DNA of 64,000 nucleotides from Thiosymbion sp942492625 (lineage in GTDB: Bacteria; Pseudomonadota; Gammaproteobacteria; Chromatiales; Chromatiaceae). The notes beneath the pieces were generated by a model. That model did no database searches and was not told the DNA's origin. It saw only the letters and a list, made by a program, of their open reading frames with translations. Below, piece after piece: positions 7,854 through 16,722 of the stretch. The stretch covers positions 20,146-84,145 of the forward strand of contig CALOFM010000056.1 in NCBI GenBank assembly GCA_942492625.1. The letters are read 5' to 3'. The position numbers and the translations under genes are program-made. The stretch's first letter is position 1; every line of letters starts with the position of its first letter.

Positions 7854-9413
7854 ATGAAAGAGACTGTCCCGGGCATCAAGATTCTCGACACCACCCTGCG
7901 CGACGGAGAGCAGACCCAAGGCGTGTCCTTCTCTCCGGAGGAGAAAACCAATATCGCCAAAGTACTGTTGGAGCTGGTTAAGGTGGACCGTATCGAGGTC
8001 GCTTCCGCCCGCGTCTCCGCCGGCGAGATCGAGGCCGTGTCAAACATCATCGGTTGGGCTGTGGGTGAGGGACTGGCGGAGCGGGTGGAGGTACTCGGAT
8101 TCGTCGACCACGGCAAGAGCGTGGACTGGATCGTAGAGGCCGGTGGGCGCGTCATCAACCTGTTGGCCAAGGGCAGCGAGAAGCACTGCACGCACCAGCT
8201 CGGCAAGACTCTGGACGAGCATGTACTCGACGTGCGCGAGAACATCGAGATTGCGCAGGAGAAGGGCCTGGCCGTCAACCTCTACTTGGAGGACTGGTCA
8301 AACGGGTACAAGGACGACCGGGACTATGTCTATGCTTTGGTCGAAAAGCTCGCCGATGCGGGTGTCGGCCATTTCATGCTCCCGGACACCTTGGGCGTGA
8401 TGACCCCGGAGCGTGTCTTCACCGCGATGGCGGACATGATCCGGCGTTTTCCGACCCTCCGATTCGATTTCCATCCTCACAACGACTACGGTTTGGCCAC
8501 CGCCAACGTGGTGGCGGCCGCCCAGGCGGGCGCCGCGTCGGTCCATTGCACCGTGAATTGCCTCGGCGAGCGTGCCGGCAATGCCTCCTTGGCGGAGGTG
8601 GCGGTCAATTTGCGCGACCAGCAAGGAATGGATCTGAGCATCGACGAGACCCACCTGGCCAGGGTCAGTGAACTGGTGGAGTACTTCTCGGGAAAGCGTA
8701 TCGCCGACAACGCCCCCATCGTGGGCGAGGACGTCTTCACCCAGACCGCCGGAATCCATGCCGATGGCGACAGCAAGGCAAGCCTCTACCACACGCACCT
8801 GAGCCCCGAACGCTTTGCGCGAAGCCGCAAGTACGCCTTGGGCAAGCTTGCCGGTAAGGCCTCCCTGGTCAAGAACCTGGAGCGGCTCGACATCAGCCTC
8901 TCGGAGGAGAATCAGCAAAAGGTGCTCCGGCGCATCGTGGAGCTCGGGGACTCCAAGAAGACCATCACCACGGAGGATTTGCCCTTTATCATCGCCGAGG
9001 TCTTGGAGAGCGAGGACTACAATCATGTCGAGCTGCTCTCCTGCAGCGTCAACAGCAGCCTGGACCTGCAGTCCACCGCCAGCCTGCGGATTCGGCTGAT
9101 GGGGGAGACCTTCATGGCCGCCGGCAGTGGAAACGGTGGCTTCCACGCCTTCAATGTGGCCCTCACCAAGGTGCTGAAGAAGAAGGACTTCGTCCTGCCC
9201 AAGCTGCTGGACTTCGAGGTCCGAATCCCCAAGGGCGGCCGCACCGACGCCCTCACCGAGTGCGTCATCACCTGGGCCTCGGATCGGGGCGAGGTGCGTA
9301 CCCGCGGCGTGCATTACAACCAAGTTTTTGCGGCCATCACCGCCACGCTGCGGATGTTGAACCTGCTCATCCAGCGATCCCTGCAGGAGCGCGGGTCCGA
9401 GGTCCCGCAATAG
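7854..9413 (+). CDS. cimA: (R)-citramalate synthase, Leptospira type (LeuA superfamily)
   Basis: A 519-residue DRE-TIM metallolyase predicted to condense pyruvate and acetyl-CoA to citramalate, which leads to 2-oxobutyrate and isoleucine without threonine. Visible signatures are LDTTLRDGEQTQGVSFS near the N-terminus, VYLEDWSNG-like LYLEDWSNGYKDD, the metal motif FHPHNDYGLA and GEDVFTQTAGIHADGD. A LeuA-type C-terminal regulatory domain follows (PKLLDFEVRIPKGGRTDAL). From memory these segments track the Leptospira citramalate synthase more closely than E. coli LeuA. It lies 122 bp after thrC. 2-isopropylmalate synthase is the main alternative. Confidence 0.82.
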   Translation: MKETVPGIKILDTTLRDGEQTQGVSFSPEEKTNIAKVLLELVKVDRIEVASARVSAGEIEAVSNIIGWAVGEGLAERVEVLGFVDHGKSVDWIVEAGGRVINLLAKGSEKHCTHQLGKTLDEHVLDVRENIEIAQEKGLAVNLYLEDWSNGYKDDRDYVYALVEKLADAGVGHFMLPDTLGVMTPERVFTAMADMIRRFPTLRFDFHPHNDYGLATANVVAAAQAGAASVHCTVNCLGERAGNASLAEVAVNLRDQQGMDLSIDETHLARVSELVEYFSGKRIADNAPIVGEDVFTQTAGIHADGDSKASLYHTHLSPERFARSRKYALGKLAGKASLVKNLERLDISLSEENQQKVLRRIVELGDSKKTITTEDLPFIIAEVLESEDYNHVELLSCSVNSSLDLQSTASLRIRLMGETFMAAGSGNGGFHAFNVALTKVLKKKDFVLPKLLDFEVRIPKGGRTDALTECVITWASDRGEVRTRGVHYNQVFAAITATLRMLNLLIQRSLQERGSEVPQ

Positions 9414-9622
9414 AGCAGTCGCAAATCAGCCAGACGCCTATGACCGCAGGATCGCTGCGTCACCTCGTTCCTACGCGCGTTCGAGAGCGCCATAGCGCAC
9501 CATTCAAGCTTGTGTTTTCGGCCCCGCTGTCGAACACTTGGGGCTGAAATCACCTCCGCGCGGCGTGCGGGCCATTCCCGGCGCAGAGCGGTTCCGTCAA
9601 CTCGAGTCTTTAGGGCGCCTTC

Positions 9623-10006
9623 ATGAACCCGGAAAAGGTCGTCTTCGGTTTTTTTATCGTACTTGCCCTCACCCTGAACTTCGGTTTTTTCGTGGGGGAA
9701 ATCGAGAATCCCGAGCACCATAATGAATGGGAGCTTTTCGCCGTGGTGGTGGTGAACCTGATCGCCACCATCCTCAAGTTCGGCGATCGTACCCAAATGG
9801 GCGCCGTGCTGCTCGCCACCAGTCTTGTAGCCATGCTGCAGCTCATAGCCGCCGTTCTGGTCTGGGGGATGGTGGTCCATGTGACCGAAACCGGGCTCAC
9901 TCCGGCGGTCACCGCCAGCATCGTATCCCTTACCGGTGGTGCCATGATCGCCAACGTGGTCTCGGTCGTGCTGCTGGTGATCGAGACGGTGATGCTTAGA
10001 CGATAG
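9623..10006 (+). CDS. DUF6394-type four-helix membrane protein
   Basis: A 127-residue integral membrane protein with about four hydrophobic segments: FGFFIVLALTLNFGFFVG, WELFAVVVVNLIATIL, VLLATSLVAMLQLIAAVLVWG and VSLTGGAMIANVVSVVLLVI. It matches my recollection of the DUF6394 family, found beside K+ channel genes in sulfur-oxidising gammaproteobacteria. It precedes the RCK channel by 80 bp on the same strand, so it may be an accessory subunit or regulator of that channel. Its function is unknown. Confidence 0.7.
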   Translation: MNPEKVVFGFFIVLALTLNFGFFVGEIENPEHHNEWELFAVVVVNLIATILKFGDRTQMGAVLLATSLVAMLQLIAAVLVWGMVVHVTETGLTPAVTASIVSLTGGAMIANVVSVVLLVIETVMLRR

Positions 10007-10008
10007 TT

Positions 10009-10078
10009 GTCAGTGGGCACTTGCCAGGCGGGAGAACCCGTTCTGACGAACATCCGCCACTGTCCACTGCCCACTGAC
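10009..10078. repeat. Inverted repeat between DUF6394 gene and K+ channel gene
   Basis: An 11-bp perfect inverted repeat, GTCAGTGGGCA (10009-10019) and TGCCCACTGAC (10068-10078), is separated by 48 bp. The right arm is preceded by TGTCCAC, giving a CCACTG-rich string. This resembles short dispersed palindromic elements in intergenic DNA. It spans nearly the whole gap and may affect transcription read-through into the channel gene. Confidence 0.6.
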
Positions 10079-10086
10079 CGTTTCCC

Positions 10087-11808
10087 ATGGAAAACGTCAT
10101 CTTCCTGATTTTCAGGCGCATGCGGGCGCCGTTGCTGACCCTTGCGGTCACCTACACGGTGGCGATACTCGGGTTGGTGCTCATTCCGGGACAGGACGGC
10201 GCCGGCAACGTTTGGCGGATGGACTTCTTCCATGCCTTTTATGTGGTGAGCTACACGGCTACAACCATCGGGTTCGGTGAGATTCCCTATGAGTTCACCG
10301 AGGCCCAGCGCATGTGGGTGACCCTGTCCATCTATGCCACCGTGGTGGTCTGGTTTTACTCCCTCGGCACCCTTGTCACCCTGCTCCAGGACAAGACGTT
10401 TCAGCGCGCCATGACGGAGCTTAGATTCGCCCGCAGAGTCCGCCGCCGACACGAGCCGTTTTTTCTGATCTGCGGTTACGGAGAAACCGGCAGCGTACTG
10501 GTGCGGGCGCTGACGGACCGCAATCAGCATGCGGTCGCCGTCGACATCGAAGAGCATCGGGTCAACCTGCTGAAGCTGGAGAATCTGCGTGAGTATGTTC
10601 CGGCCTTGTGTGCCGATGCGCGCCGGCCGGAGCACCTGTTGGAGGCGGGACTCAGACACCGGCTATGCTCCGGTGTGGTCGCGCTGACCAATGTCAACAA
10701 GACGAATCTCAAGATCGCCATTGCCGCAAAGCTGATGCACCCGAACATCAAGGTGATCTGCCGGGCCGACTCTCACGATATCGAGGCCAACATGGCTTCT
10801 TTCGGCACGGATCATATCTACGATCCCTTCGACATCTTTGCGCTCTACCTGGTCACGGCGATCCAGGCGCCCTGTTTGACCCTGATGCACGAGTGGCTCA
10901 CCGGTCTTAGGGGTGACAAGCTGAAGGCCCCGATCTACCCGCCGGCCCGGGGATTGTGGATTCTTTGCGGCTACGGGCGCTTCGGCAAATCGGTCTATCG
11001 ACACTTGCGCTCCGAAGGGGTGGATCTGGTGGTCGTGGAGGAAAATCCCGGCAGGACCGGCGAACCCGACTGCGGCTGCATCGTCGGCCGGGGGACTGAA
11101 GCGGTGACGCTGGAACAGGCGGAGATCCGCCGCGCCGTGGGCCTGGTCGCCGGCACCAACAATGATGCAAACAACCTGTCGATCCTGATGACTGCGAGGG
11201 AGCTCAATCCGGATCTTTTCGTGGTCGCGCGGGAGAATCACTTGGACAACGAGGAGCTGTTCGACGCGGTGGAGGCGGACATCGTCATGCACCCGAGCTC
11301 GATCATCGCCAACCGCATCCGCGTGCTGCTGTCCACCCCCCTGTTGACCGAGTTCGAGAGCTATGCCCGCTATCAGGACGATGCGTGGGCCTGTCAGCTG
11401 GTGAGCCGCATCGCCGCCCTGGTGCATGAGCACGTACCGGATGTGTGGGAGATCAGCATCGACGAAGATCATGCCCATGCGGTTTGCGAGGTTACGGCGC
11501 GGGGTGTGAACGTCACTTTGGGCAATCTGCTGCAGGACCCGCGCGACCGGAAGAAGGTGCTTCCCGCCATCCCCCTGTTGCTGCTTCGCAGCAATCAGCG
11601 TGAGCTGTTGCCCAAAGAGGACTCGCGCCTGCGCAGGGGCGACCGTTTGCTGTTGTGTGGCCGTCACTGCGCCCATGCGCGCATGGGCTGGAGTTTGCAG
11701 AACGTCCACGCCCTGAGCTATATACTCACGGGTGACAGCACGCCGGAGGGCACGATTTGGCGCTGGCTGTCCAAATCCAAGGGCCGCCGCCGCCGTCGCA
11801 GGCGCTGA
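10087..11808 (+). CDS. Potassium channel with two RCK (TrkA-N) domains
   Basis: A 573-residue inner-membrane ion channel. TM1 lies at about residues 12-33. A pore loop carries the filter sequence TATTIGFGEIP (TIGFG in place of TVGYG), and TM2 is at about 72-97. Two Rossmann RCK domains follow: FFLICGYGETGSVLV at about 125 and LWILCGYGRFGKSVY at about 298, each with GxGxxG for nucleotide binding. A TrkA-C-like part follows, and the protein ends in an Arg run. Two RCK domains in one chain suggest a four-chain octa-RCK gating ring. The preceding DUF6394 gene is probably functionally linked. K+ specificity is inferred from the filter. Confidence 0.9.
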   Translation: MENVIFLIFRRMRAPLLTLAVTYTVAILGLVLIPGQDGAGNVWRMDFFHAFYVVSYTATTIGFGEIPYEFTEAQRMWVTLSIYATVVVWFYSLGTLVTLLQDKTFQRAMTELRFARRVRRRHEPFFLICGYGETGSVLVRALTDRNQHAVAVDIEEHRVNLLKLENLREYVPALCADARRPEHLLEAGLRHRLCSGVVALTNVNKTNLKIAIAAKLMHPNIKVICRADSHDIEANMASFGTDHIYDPFDIFALYLVTAIQAPCLTLMHEWLTGLRGDKLKAPIYPPARGLWILCGYGRFGKSVYRHLRSEGVDLVVVEENPGRTGEPDCGCIVGRGTEAVTLEQAEIRRAVGLVAGTNNDANNLSILMTARELNPDLFVVARENHLDNEELFDAVEADIVMHPSSIIANRIRVLLSTPLLTEFESYARYQDDAWACQLVSRIAALVHEHVPDVWEISIDEDHAHAVCEVTARGVNVTLGNLLQDPRDRKKVLPAIPLLLLRSNQRELLPKEDSRLRRGDRLLLCGRHCAHARMGWSLQNVHALSYILTGDSTPEGTIWRWLSKSKGRRRRRRR

Positions 11809-11962
11809 CCGCCATCGCTCCCCTGGCACTGCATATTCCCGAGGTTCCGGGTCTGTCAAACGCCTTCGCACCTGTCATACTGATAAACTCTGCGACTGGC
11901 ACTCCGCCCAGGGCCCGTGCCCGGGGCCATTACGGGGCCGCAGCGCAAGACGAGGGGAAGCA

Positions 11963-12514
11963 ATGACTCAGCTGCTTGAACGTCTCAATCGGGAACATAG
12001 GCATCTCTCACGCCTGCTGAACCTGTTCGATGACTTGTTGGACCGGTTTTCCGAGGGCAATGAGCCCGATTTGGACCTGATGAGCGAAATGCTCGAGTAC
12101 ATGGACAGCTACGCGGATCAGGTCCACCACCCGAGCGAGGAGCTGATCTTCGACCGGCTGCGGGCGCGCAGCAATGAGACTTACCCTGTGCTCGACGTTC
12201 TGACCAAGCAGCACGTAGCGCTCGGCCAGATGAACAAGCGTTTTCGCCGGTCCCTTGAAGGCATCATGCACGAAGAGGTCTTGCGCCGGGACGAAGTGGA
12301 GCTGCAGGGCCGCGAGTACGTCAAGGTTCTGCGCGATCACTTGACCGTGGAGGAGACCCAGGCCTTCCCGCTCGCCCGCGAGCGGTTGGCCGCGAGTGAT
12401 TGGGATGAGCTCCTCCAGGAGGTGCCCAGTGCCGATGATCCGGTATTCGGCGATGCGGACCCGGCCCGCTTCCGCACCCTGTTTCAGCACTTGATGGCAC
12501 AGGCACAGCCTTGA
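11963..12514 (+). CDS. Hemerythrin (HHE) domain protein
   Basis: A 183-residue cytoplasmic four-helix protein of the HHE cation-binding family, probably holding a non-haem di-iron site for oxygen, NO or iron handling. Likely metal ligands appear in REHRHLSRLL, HHPSEELIFDRL, KQHVALGQM and HLTVEETQAFPLA. I chose ATG 11963, preceded by GAGGGGAAG, instead of an earlier in-frame start whose extra residues do not fit the family. The stop overlaps the next start (TGATG), so the two genes are probably translationally coupled. Ferrochelatase follows soon after, which may hint at an iron theme. Confidence 0.88.
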   Translation: MTQLLERLNREHRHLSRLLNLFDDLLDRFSEGNEPDLDLMSEMLEYMDSYADQVHHPSEELIFDRLRARSNETYPVLDVLTKQHVALGQMNKRFRRSLEGIMHEEVLRRDEVELQGREYVKVLRDHLTVEETQAFPLARERLAASDWDELLQEVPSADDPVFGDADPARFRTLFQHLMAQAQP

Positions 12515-13464
12515 TGCCTGCGGAGGGCGCGTGCGCGCAGGGCCGCTGTTTCAGCCTGCGTCGCGCCAACCCGTTTCTCGGCTTGGTCGCGGTCGTGAAG
12601 ACCTCCGGCGGGCGCGCCCTGAGCTTCGACGGGCGTAGCTGGCAGCTCCAAGTACTCGCCCATCCCCCGCGCGGGCTCTGGACCCGTGAGGGACATCAGG
12701 ATCGTCTGCAGTATTTCGGCTTCGGACTCTGGTCGGAGCGCACGGGCGTGAGGCGCGTCCCGCTCAATCCCATTCTGGATGCCGGCAGCATGCTTGCCGA
12801 GTCCGAGTCATTGATCGGCCTGGTCCGTGCGAGTCAAAAGGATCTTCCATACCCCCTTGCCAAAGAGCTGGAGCTCTGGCTGCTGGACCGGGAGCAGGCG
12901 CCCCTGGCGCTTTTGGCGAACGCTCTCGAGGGCACCGACCTGGACGAGCTGGGGACTCCGGCCTGGAGCGCCGGGGCAACCCCTGAGCGTCCGTTCGTCT
13001 CCAGGACTCTGCAGGACACGGATTCGGCCGCGGGGGACGAGCGCCCGCCGCAGCAGCATGCGATAGTATTGGAGCGCCTGGTAAAATCCACCGCTGGCAG
13101 GCACCTCAACCGCCAGTGGTTCCGGCGCGAGGCCGACGGCTCCGGGTTGGGGCTCGATCACCGGGCACCGGAGGGACTCGCCGGGCGCCACCTGCCAGCA
13201 GATGCCTTCCCGGGGCTGCCCCTGCGCACCCTATGGCCGGAGGACGCGGACTGCGCCCTGGTCGGCGAATGGGTCGATTGGGTTGCGCCCTATCTGCTCA
13301 CCTTGCCGGGAATCCAGGATGGACTCAGGGAGCACCTGGAACAACAGGCGGCCAGGACGCCCCTGTTGGTGGACGCCCTGTGGCGCTTGTTTCCGCGGGT
13401 GCTCGACCGCGATCTCCTGAGCCGGGCCCGGGTGGAAGCCAGGTTGCTGCGGGCGAATGGGTAA
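12514..13464 (+). CDS. Conserved-looking protein of unknown function
   Basis: A 316-residue soluble protein that I do not recognise beyond a vague likeness to hypothetical proteins of beta- and gammaproteobacteria. It begins with a compact region (RRANPFLGLVAVVKTSGGRALSFDGRSW) followed by a hydrophilic, Leu- and Arg-rich body. There is no signal peptide and no membrane segment. Its ATG overlaps the hemerythrin stop by one base; a TTG one codon earlier is also possible. Translational coupling suggests it works with the hemerythrin protein, and ferrochelatase begins 82 bp downstream. No catalytic motif is visible. Confidence 0.75.
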   Translation: MPAEGACAQGRCFSLRRANPFLGLVAVVKTSGGRALSFDGRSWQLQVLAHPPRGLWTREGHQDRLQYFGFGLWSERTGVRRVPLNPILDAGSMLAESESLIGLVRASQKDLPYPLAKELELWLLDREQAPLALLANALEGTDLDELGTPAWSAGATPERPFVSRTLQDTDSAAGDERPPQQHAIVLERLVKSTAGRHLNRQWFRREADGSGLGLDHRAPEGLAGRHLPADAFPGLPLRTLWPEDADCALVGEWVDWVAPYLLTLPGIQDGLREHLEQQAARTPLLVDALWRLFPRVLDRDLLSRARVEARLLRANG

Positions 13465-13546
13465 GGACGCGTTCGTGCTCGGGCGCGAATGGGAACGATT
13501 GAACGCAACTAGCGCGGCTGGCCTTTGACAGAAATCGCCTAAAGCA

Positions 13547-14647
13547 ATGAAGTATCAGAACGAGACCGAATTCCGGCACGATGCGCCGGAGATGCTTGGG
13601 GTGCTCCTGGTCAACCTGGGTACGCCGGATGCGCCTACCGTACCCGCCGTGCGCCGTTATCTGGCCGAGTTTTTGAGCGATCCGCGCGTAGTCGAGCTGC
13701 CGCGGCCCCTGTGGTGGCTGATTCTGCACGGCATCATCCTGCGGTTGCGCCCGCGCCGCTCCGCCAAGGCCTACAGGTCCGTCTGGACCGAGCAGGGCTC
13801 TCCGTTGCTCGTTATCGCTCGGCGCCAGGCTGCGGCTCTACAGGAGCGGCTCAGTGCAAGTCTGCCGGGGCCGGTACGGGCGAAGCTCGGGATGCGCTAC
13901 GGCAACCCATCGATCGCTTCGGCCCTGGGCGATCTGCGCAGGGCAAACGTGCGCCGGTTACTGGTGCTGCCCCTTTACCCCCAGTACTCGGCCACCACCA
14001 CGGCTTCCACCTTTGATGCGGTTTCCAGGGATCTCTCCACTTGGCGCTGGCTGCCGGAGGTGCGCTTCGTGAACCAGTATCAGGATCACCCGGGCTATGT
14101 GGCCGCATTGGCGCAGAGCGTGCGCGGCTACTGGGCCAAGCAAGGTGAGCCCGACCGCCTGCTCTTCTCCTTTCACGGCATACCCGGGGAGTATTTCATG
14201 AGCGGGGATCCTTATTTTTGTCACTGCCACCAGACCGCGCGCCTGACTGCAGACGCGCTCGGGTTGGCCTCCGAGCGCTGGGAAGTGTCGTTTCAATCCC
14301 GGGTCGGCAACAACGAATGGCTCAAACCTTATACGGACGAGACCCTCAAAGACTGGGGCCACCAGGGGATCGAAACCGTCCACGTCATTTGCCCCGGTTT
14401 CTCGGCCGACTGCCTCGAGACCCTGGAGGAGATCGGGGTAGAGAATCGAGACTATTTTCTTGAAGCCGGGGGCAAGGGCTTCGGTTACATCCCGGCCCTG
14501 AACGACGTGGCCGACCACATCGAAATGATGACAGATCTGGTTCGACAGCATGCGGCGGGTTGGCCGGAGGTAGACGACGCTAGTGATACCTCGCGGGTGC
14601 TGGAGCAACGGTTGGCGCGGGCGGTGGCGATGGGGGCACAGAGGTAG
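13547..14647 (+). CDS. hemH: Ferrochelatase
   Basis: Inserts Fe2+ into protoporphyrin IX, the final step of protohaem synthesis. The 366-residue length is standard. The N-terminal LGVLLVNLGTPDAP, the central PLYPQYSATTTAS and the metal-binding SFHGIPGEYFMSGDPY (catalytic His) are all visible, as is VICPGFSADCLETLEEI near the C-terminus. It follows the hemerythrin/unknown pair and precedes a DUF971 gene. No regulatory site was seen. Confidence 0.97.
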   Translation: MKYQNETEFRHDAPEMLGVLLVNLGTPDAPTVPAVRRYLAEFLSDPRVVELPRPLWWLILHGIILRLRPRRSAKAYRSVWTEQGSPLLVIARRQAAALQERLSASLPGPVRAKLGMRYGNPSIASALGDLRRANVRRLLVLPLYPQYSATTTASTFDAVSRDLSTWRWLPEVRFVNQYQDHPGYVAALAQSVRGYWAKQGEPDRLLFSFHGIPGEYFMSGDPYFCHCHQTARLTADALGLASERWEVSFQSRVGNNEWLKPYTDETLKDWGHQGIETVHVICPGFSADCLETLEEIGVENRDYFLEAGGKGFGYIPALNDVADHIEMMTDLVRQHAAGWPEVDDASDTSRVLEQRLARAVAMGAQR

Positions 14648-14722
14648 GGGATCTTTTGATGATCGCGGGCTGTCCTCATCTAGTGGTTACTGGATATTGC
14701 CCACACCCGAGATCAGCAGTAC

Positions 14723-15145
14723 GTGGAAAACCATCCCTTACCCACCGAAATACAGTTGCACCGGCAGTCCCGGATCCTGGAGATCGCCTACGCAGACGGC
14801 GCGCGTTTCCGCATGCCCTGCGAGTACCTGCGGGTCTATTCGCCCTCGGCGGAGGTGCGCGGTCATTCACCCGACGAGGCCAGGCTCCAAGTTGGGAAGG
14901 AAGAAGTCAACATCACGGACCTGAAGCAAATTGGCAGCTACGCGGTCAAGATCTTTTTCGACGACGGTCACAGCTCCGGACTTTACGATTGGCGTTATCT
15001 CTACAAGCTCGGGCGTGCCTGGCAGCCTCTATGGTTCGATTACCTGGATCGGCTCAAGGCCGCTGGACAGGAACGCAAAGGAGCCGATCCATTTTCGCAG
15101 CTCGCGGAGCGGGGGCAGGCCGCCTCCGAGCTGCCTCCCTCTTAA
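14723..15145 (+). CDS. DUF971 (GBBH-like N-terminal domain) protein
   Basis: A 140-residue protein made of the DUF971 domain, also found at the N-terminus of gamma-butyrobetaine hydroxylase. Typical features are LEIAYADGARFRMPCEYLRVYSPSAEV, an internal ITDLKQIGSYAVKIFFDDGHSSGLYDW and YLYKLGRAW. The domain usually binds a metal or Fe-S cluster in some members, but no Cys-His set is obvious here. In many gammaproteobacteria it lies near hslU or ubiE; here it follows hemH by 75 bp. Role unknown. Confidence 0.88.
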   Translation: MENHPLPTEIQLHRQSRILEIAYADGARFRMPCEYLRVYSPSAEVRGHSPDEARLQVGKEEVNITDLKQIGSYAVKIFFDDGHSSGLYDWRYLYKLGRAWQPLWFDYLDRLKAAGQERKGADPFSQLAERGQAASELPPS

Positions 15146-15170
15146 CGCCGTCGACGCCCTACTCGGCATC

Positions 15171-16022
15171 ATGACGGGGAGGTTGCTCATCTTGGCATTT
15201 TCCGGCTTGGCGCTGCTGGCCGGGTGTGCGGTGCCTCTGCCGTCAGGATCCCCGGGGAGGGTGCCCGCAGCGCGCGTTGACCGAGATGAGCTGTTGTCCG
15301 TTGCCGCGGCTTGTCATCTGCTGCGGGTAGGTCAGACGTCGGATTCGTCGGTCACGGATGCAACGGTTATCGCGGCAGCGGAAAAGTACGGCTTCTCGGT
15401 CCAGGAATTGGTGAGCCGGTCGGATTCCTTGCTGATCTCCTACCGCTCTCGGGAGGGGGAGCTAGCCGCCGCTGCCCGCGAGTCCTGCGCTCGCCTCGCC
15501 AGCGTTACCGGCGTGAGTCCGGCCTTGGTTCGGTTCGACCGCTCAGGGGAAATCAATGACACCTGGCTCAGAGTCGATGGCGAGATCACCGATGGATATG
15601 CCAATGAGGTCATCGCCGCGATCCGCAAGCGAAGGGCCTCCGGATTGATCATCCAGAGCCAAGGCGGATCCGTCTACGAGGCACGCAAGCTTGGCAGGTT
15701 TCTGCGCGCCAATGGCCTGAGTGCGGCCGTTGATGAGCTGTGCCTCTCTGCCTGCGTGGAGGTGCTCGCCGGAGGGGTGGCGCGCTATGTTACTCCCGGC
15801 GCCCGGCTCGGCATCCATCAAAGCAAGGTGCCGAAGCAGATCAGCAGTCACGAAGGTGGTCAGGCTTACGTGGCCGAGGCCGCGCTTTACCTACGCGAGA
15901 TGGGTGTAGACGACACAGTGGCCTTGGTTGCGGCGGCTGTACCCCATGATCAGATATTGTTGATCTCCACGGAGAACGCGCTGAGGACCCGGCTGGTGAC
16001 CGGCGTGGTTCGGGCGCTGTAA
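15171..16022 (+). CDS. Predicted periplasmic lipoprotein with ClpP/crotonase-like fold (COG3904-like)
   Basis: A 283-residue protein starting with a lipoprotein signal (LILAFSGLALLAGC, lipobox Cys at about residue 18). The C-terminal half has the look of a ClpP-like serine hydrolase fold: LIIQSQGGSVYEARKLGRFLRANG, then LCLSACVEVLAGGVARYVTPGARLGIHQS. In the known family a Ser in the SAC motif is the candidate nucleophile. The N-terminal half (about 20-150) is unassigned. It stands alone downstream of the DUF971 gene. Predicted location is a membrane, facing the periplasm; protease activity is not shown. Confidence 0.8.
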   Translation: MTGRLLILAFSGLALLAGCAVPLPSGSPGRVPAARVDRDELLSVAAACHLLRVGQTSDSSVTDATVIAAAEKYGFSVQELVSRSDSLLISYRSREGELAAAARESCARLASVTGVSPALVRFDRSGEINDTWLRVDGEITDGYANEVIAAIRKRRASGLIIQSQGGSVYEARKLGRFLRANGLSAAVDELCLSACVEVLAGGVARYVTPGARLGIHQSKVPKQISSHEGGQAYVAEAALYLREMGVDDTVALVAAAVPHDQILLISTENALRTRLVTGVVRAL

Positions 16023-16143
16023 TGCGGTCACGTGCGGATTCTCGCTGCCGGCGTGAATGAGCTTGAAAACGCCATTCAGCCGCTCATAAACGCAAATTAG
16101 CGCAGATTGAGAAATCACAGGCGTTGTCGCGAGCACGATTTGG

Positions 16144-16590
16144 ATGAGCTCGATCGTTTCTGATCCGAATGCAATCTTGGATAGGGAGCGTTTCCACGCA
16201 CTTTGGTTGCGGTGCTTTCCGTTGGACCAGGCCGAAGGCGCAATGCCGGTATGGGGCAATATAGTAAAACGATACGGGGAGCGTCATCGTTGCAACAAAG
16301 CACAGCAGTGCCCCCGGCTGCGATGGAGAGGCTTACATGTTGGATATCGACCTCGCCAGTGTTGGACTGCCTTGGGTGCATTTTTTTCAGGAAGTAAAAA
16401 CCTGCGTGCGGAGCTGAGCGGTATTTCGGACAAGCGCTTCTATGCCGCAAAGCTGACGTTTCTCAATGACCTCCTCCAGCAGCCCAGGATCTATTTTACG
16501 GAGTTCTTCTTCACCAAGTACGAAGTGCAGGCTAGAGAGAACATATCGCGGTGCGCCGGTTGGCTCGAATCTCAAGGTTATTGCAAGTCG
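16144..16590 (+). pseudogene. Decayed HD-superfamily metal-dependent phosphohydrolase
   Basis: The frame starting at 16144 opens with DRERFHALWLRCFP and VKRYGERHR, the beginning of the predicted HD-superfamily hydrolase. It then lacks the HYHTLAH-type segment and the HD core. In the +1 frame, from about 16298, IVATKHSSAPGCDGEAYMLDIDLASVGLPW resumes the family's C-terminal half. After the T7 run at 16381-16387 the first frame continues as LRAELSGISDKRFY...QPRIYFTEFF to LESQGY. So one internal deletion of several tens of codons and a further frameshift are visible. Catalytic residues are gone; the gene is dead. Confidence 0.75.
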
Positions 16591-16722
16591 ACCGTTCGGA
16601 CGGCAATCCAGATGCCCGATAGCTCAGCTCGTTCCCGCGATCGGTCGACTTGCCCCCCGCAGGCGCGGGCCCATCGTTTCACCTGAATAACCGACATATC
16701 CCAGTAGAGACTCGCCTCTTCG

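Noticed and set aside
16381..16387. T7 run as a terminator tail
   Set aside because: There is no stem before it; it is the point where the decayed HD-hydrolase changes frame.
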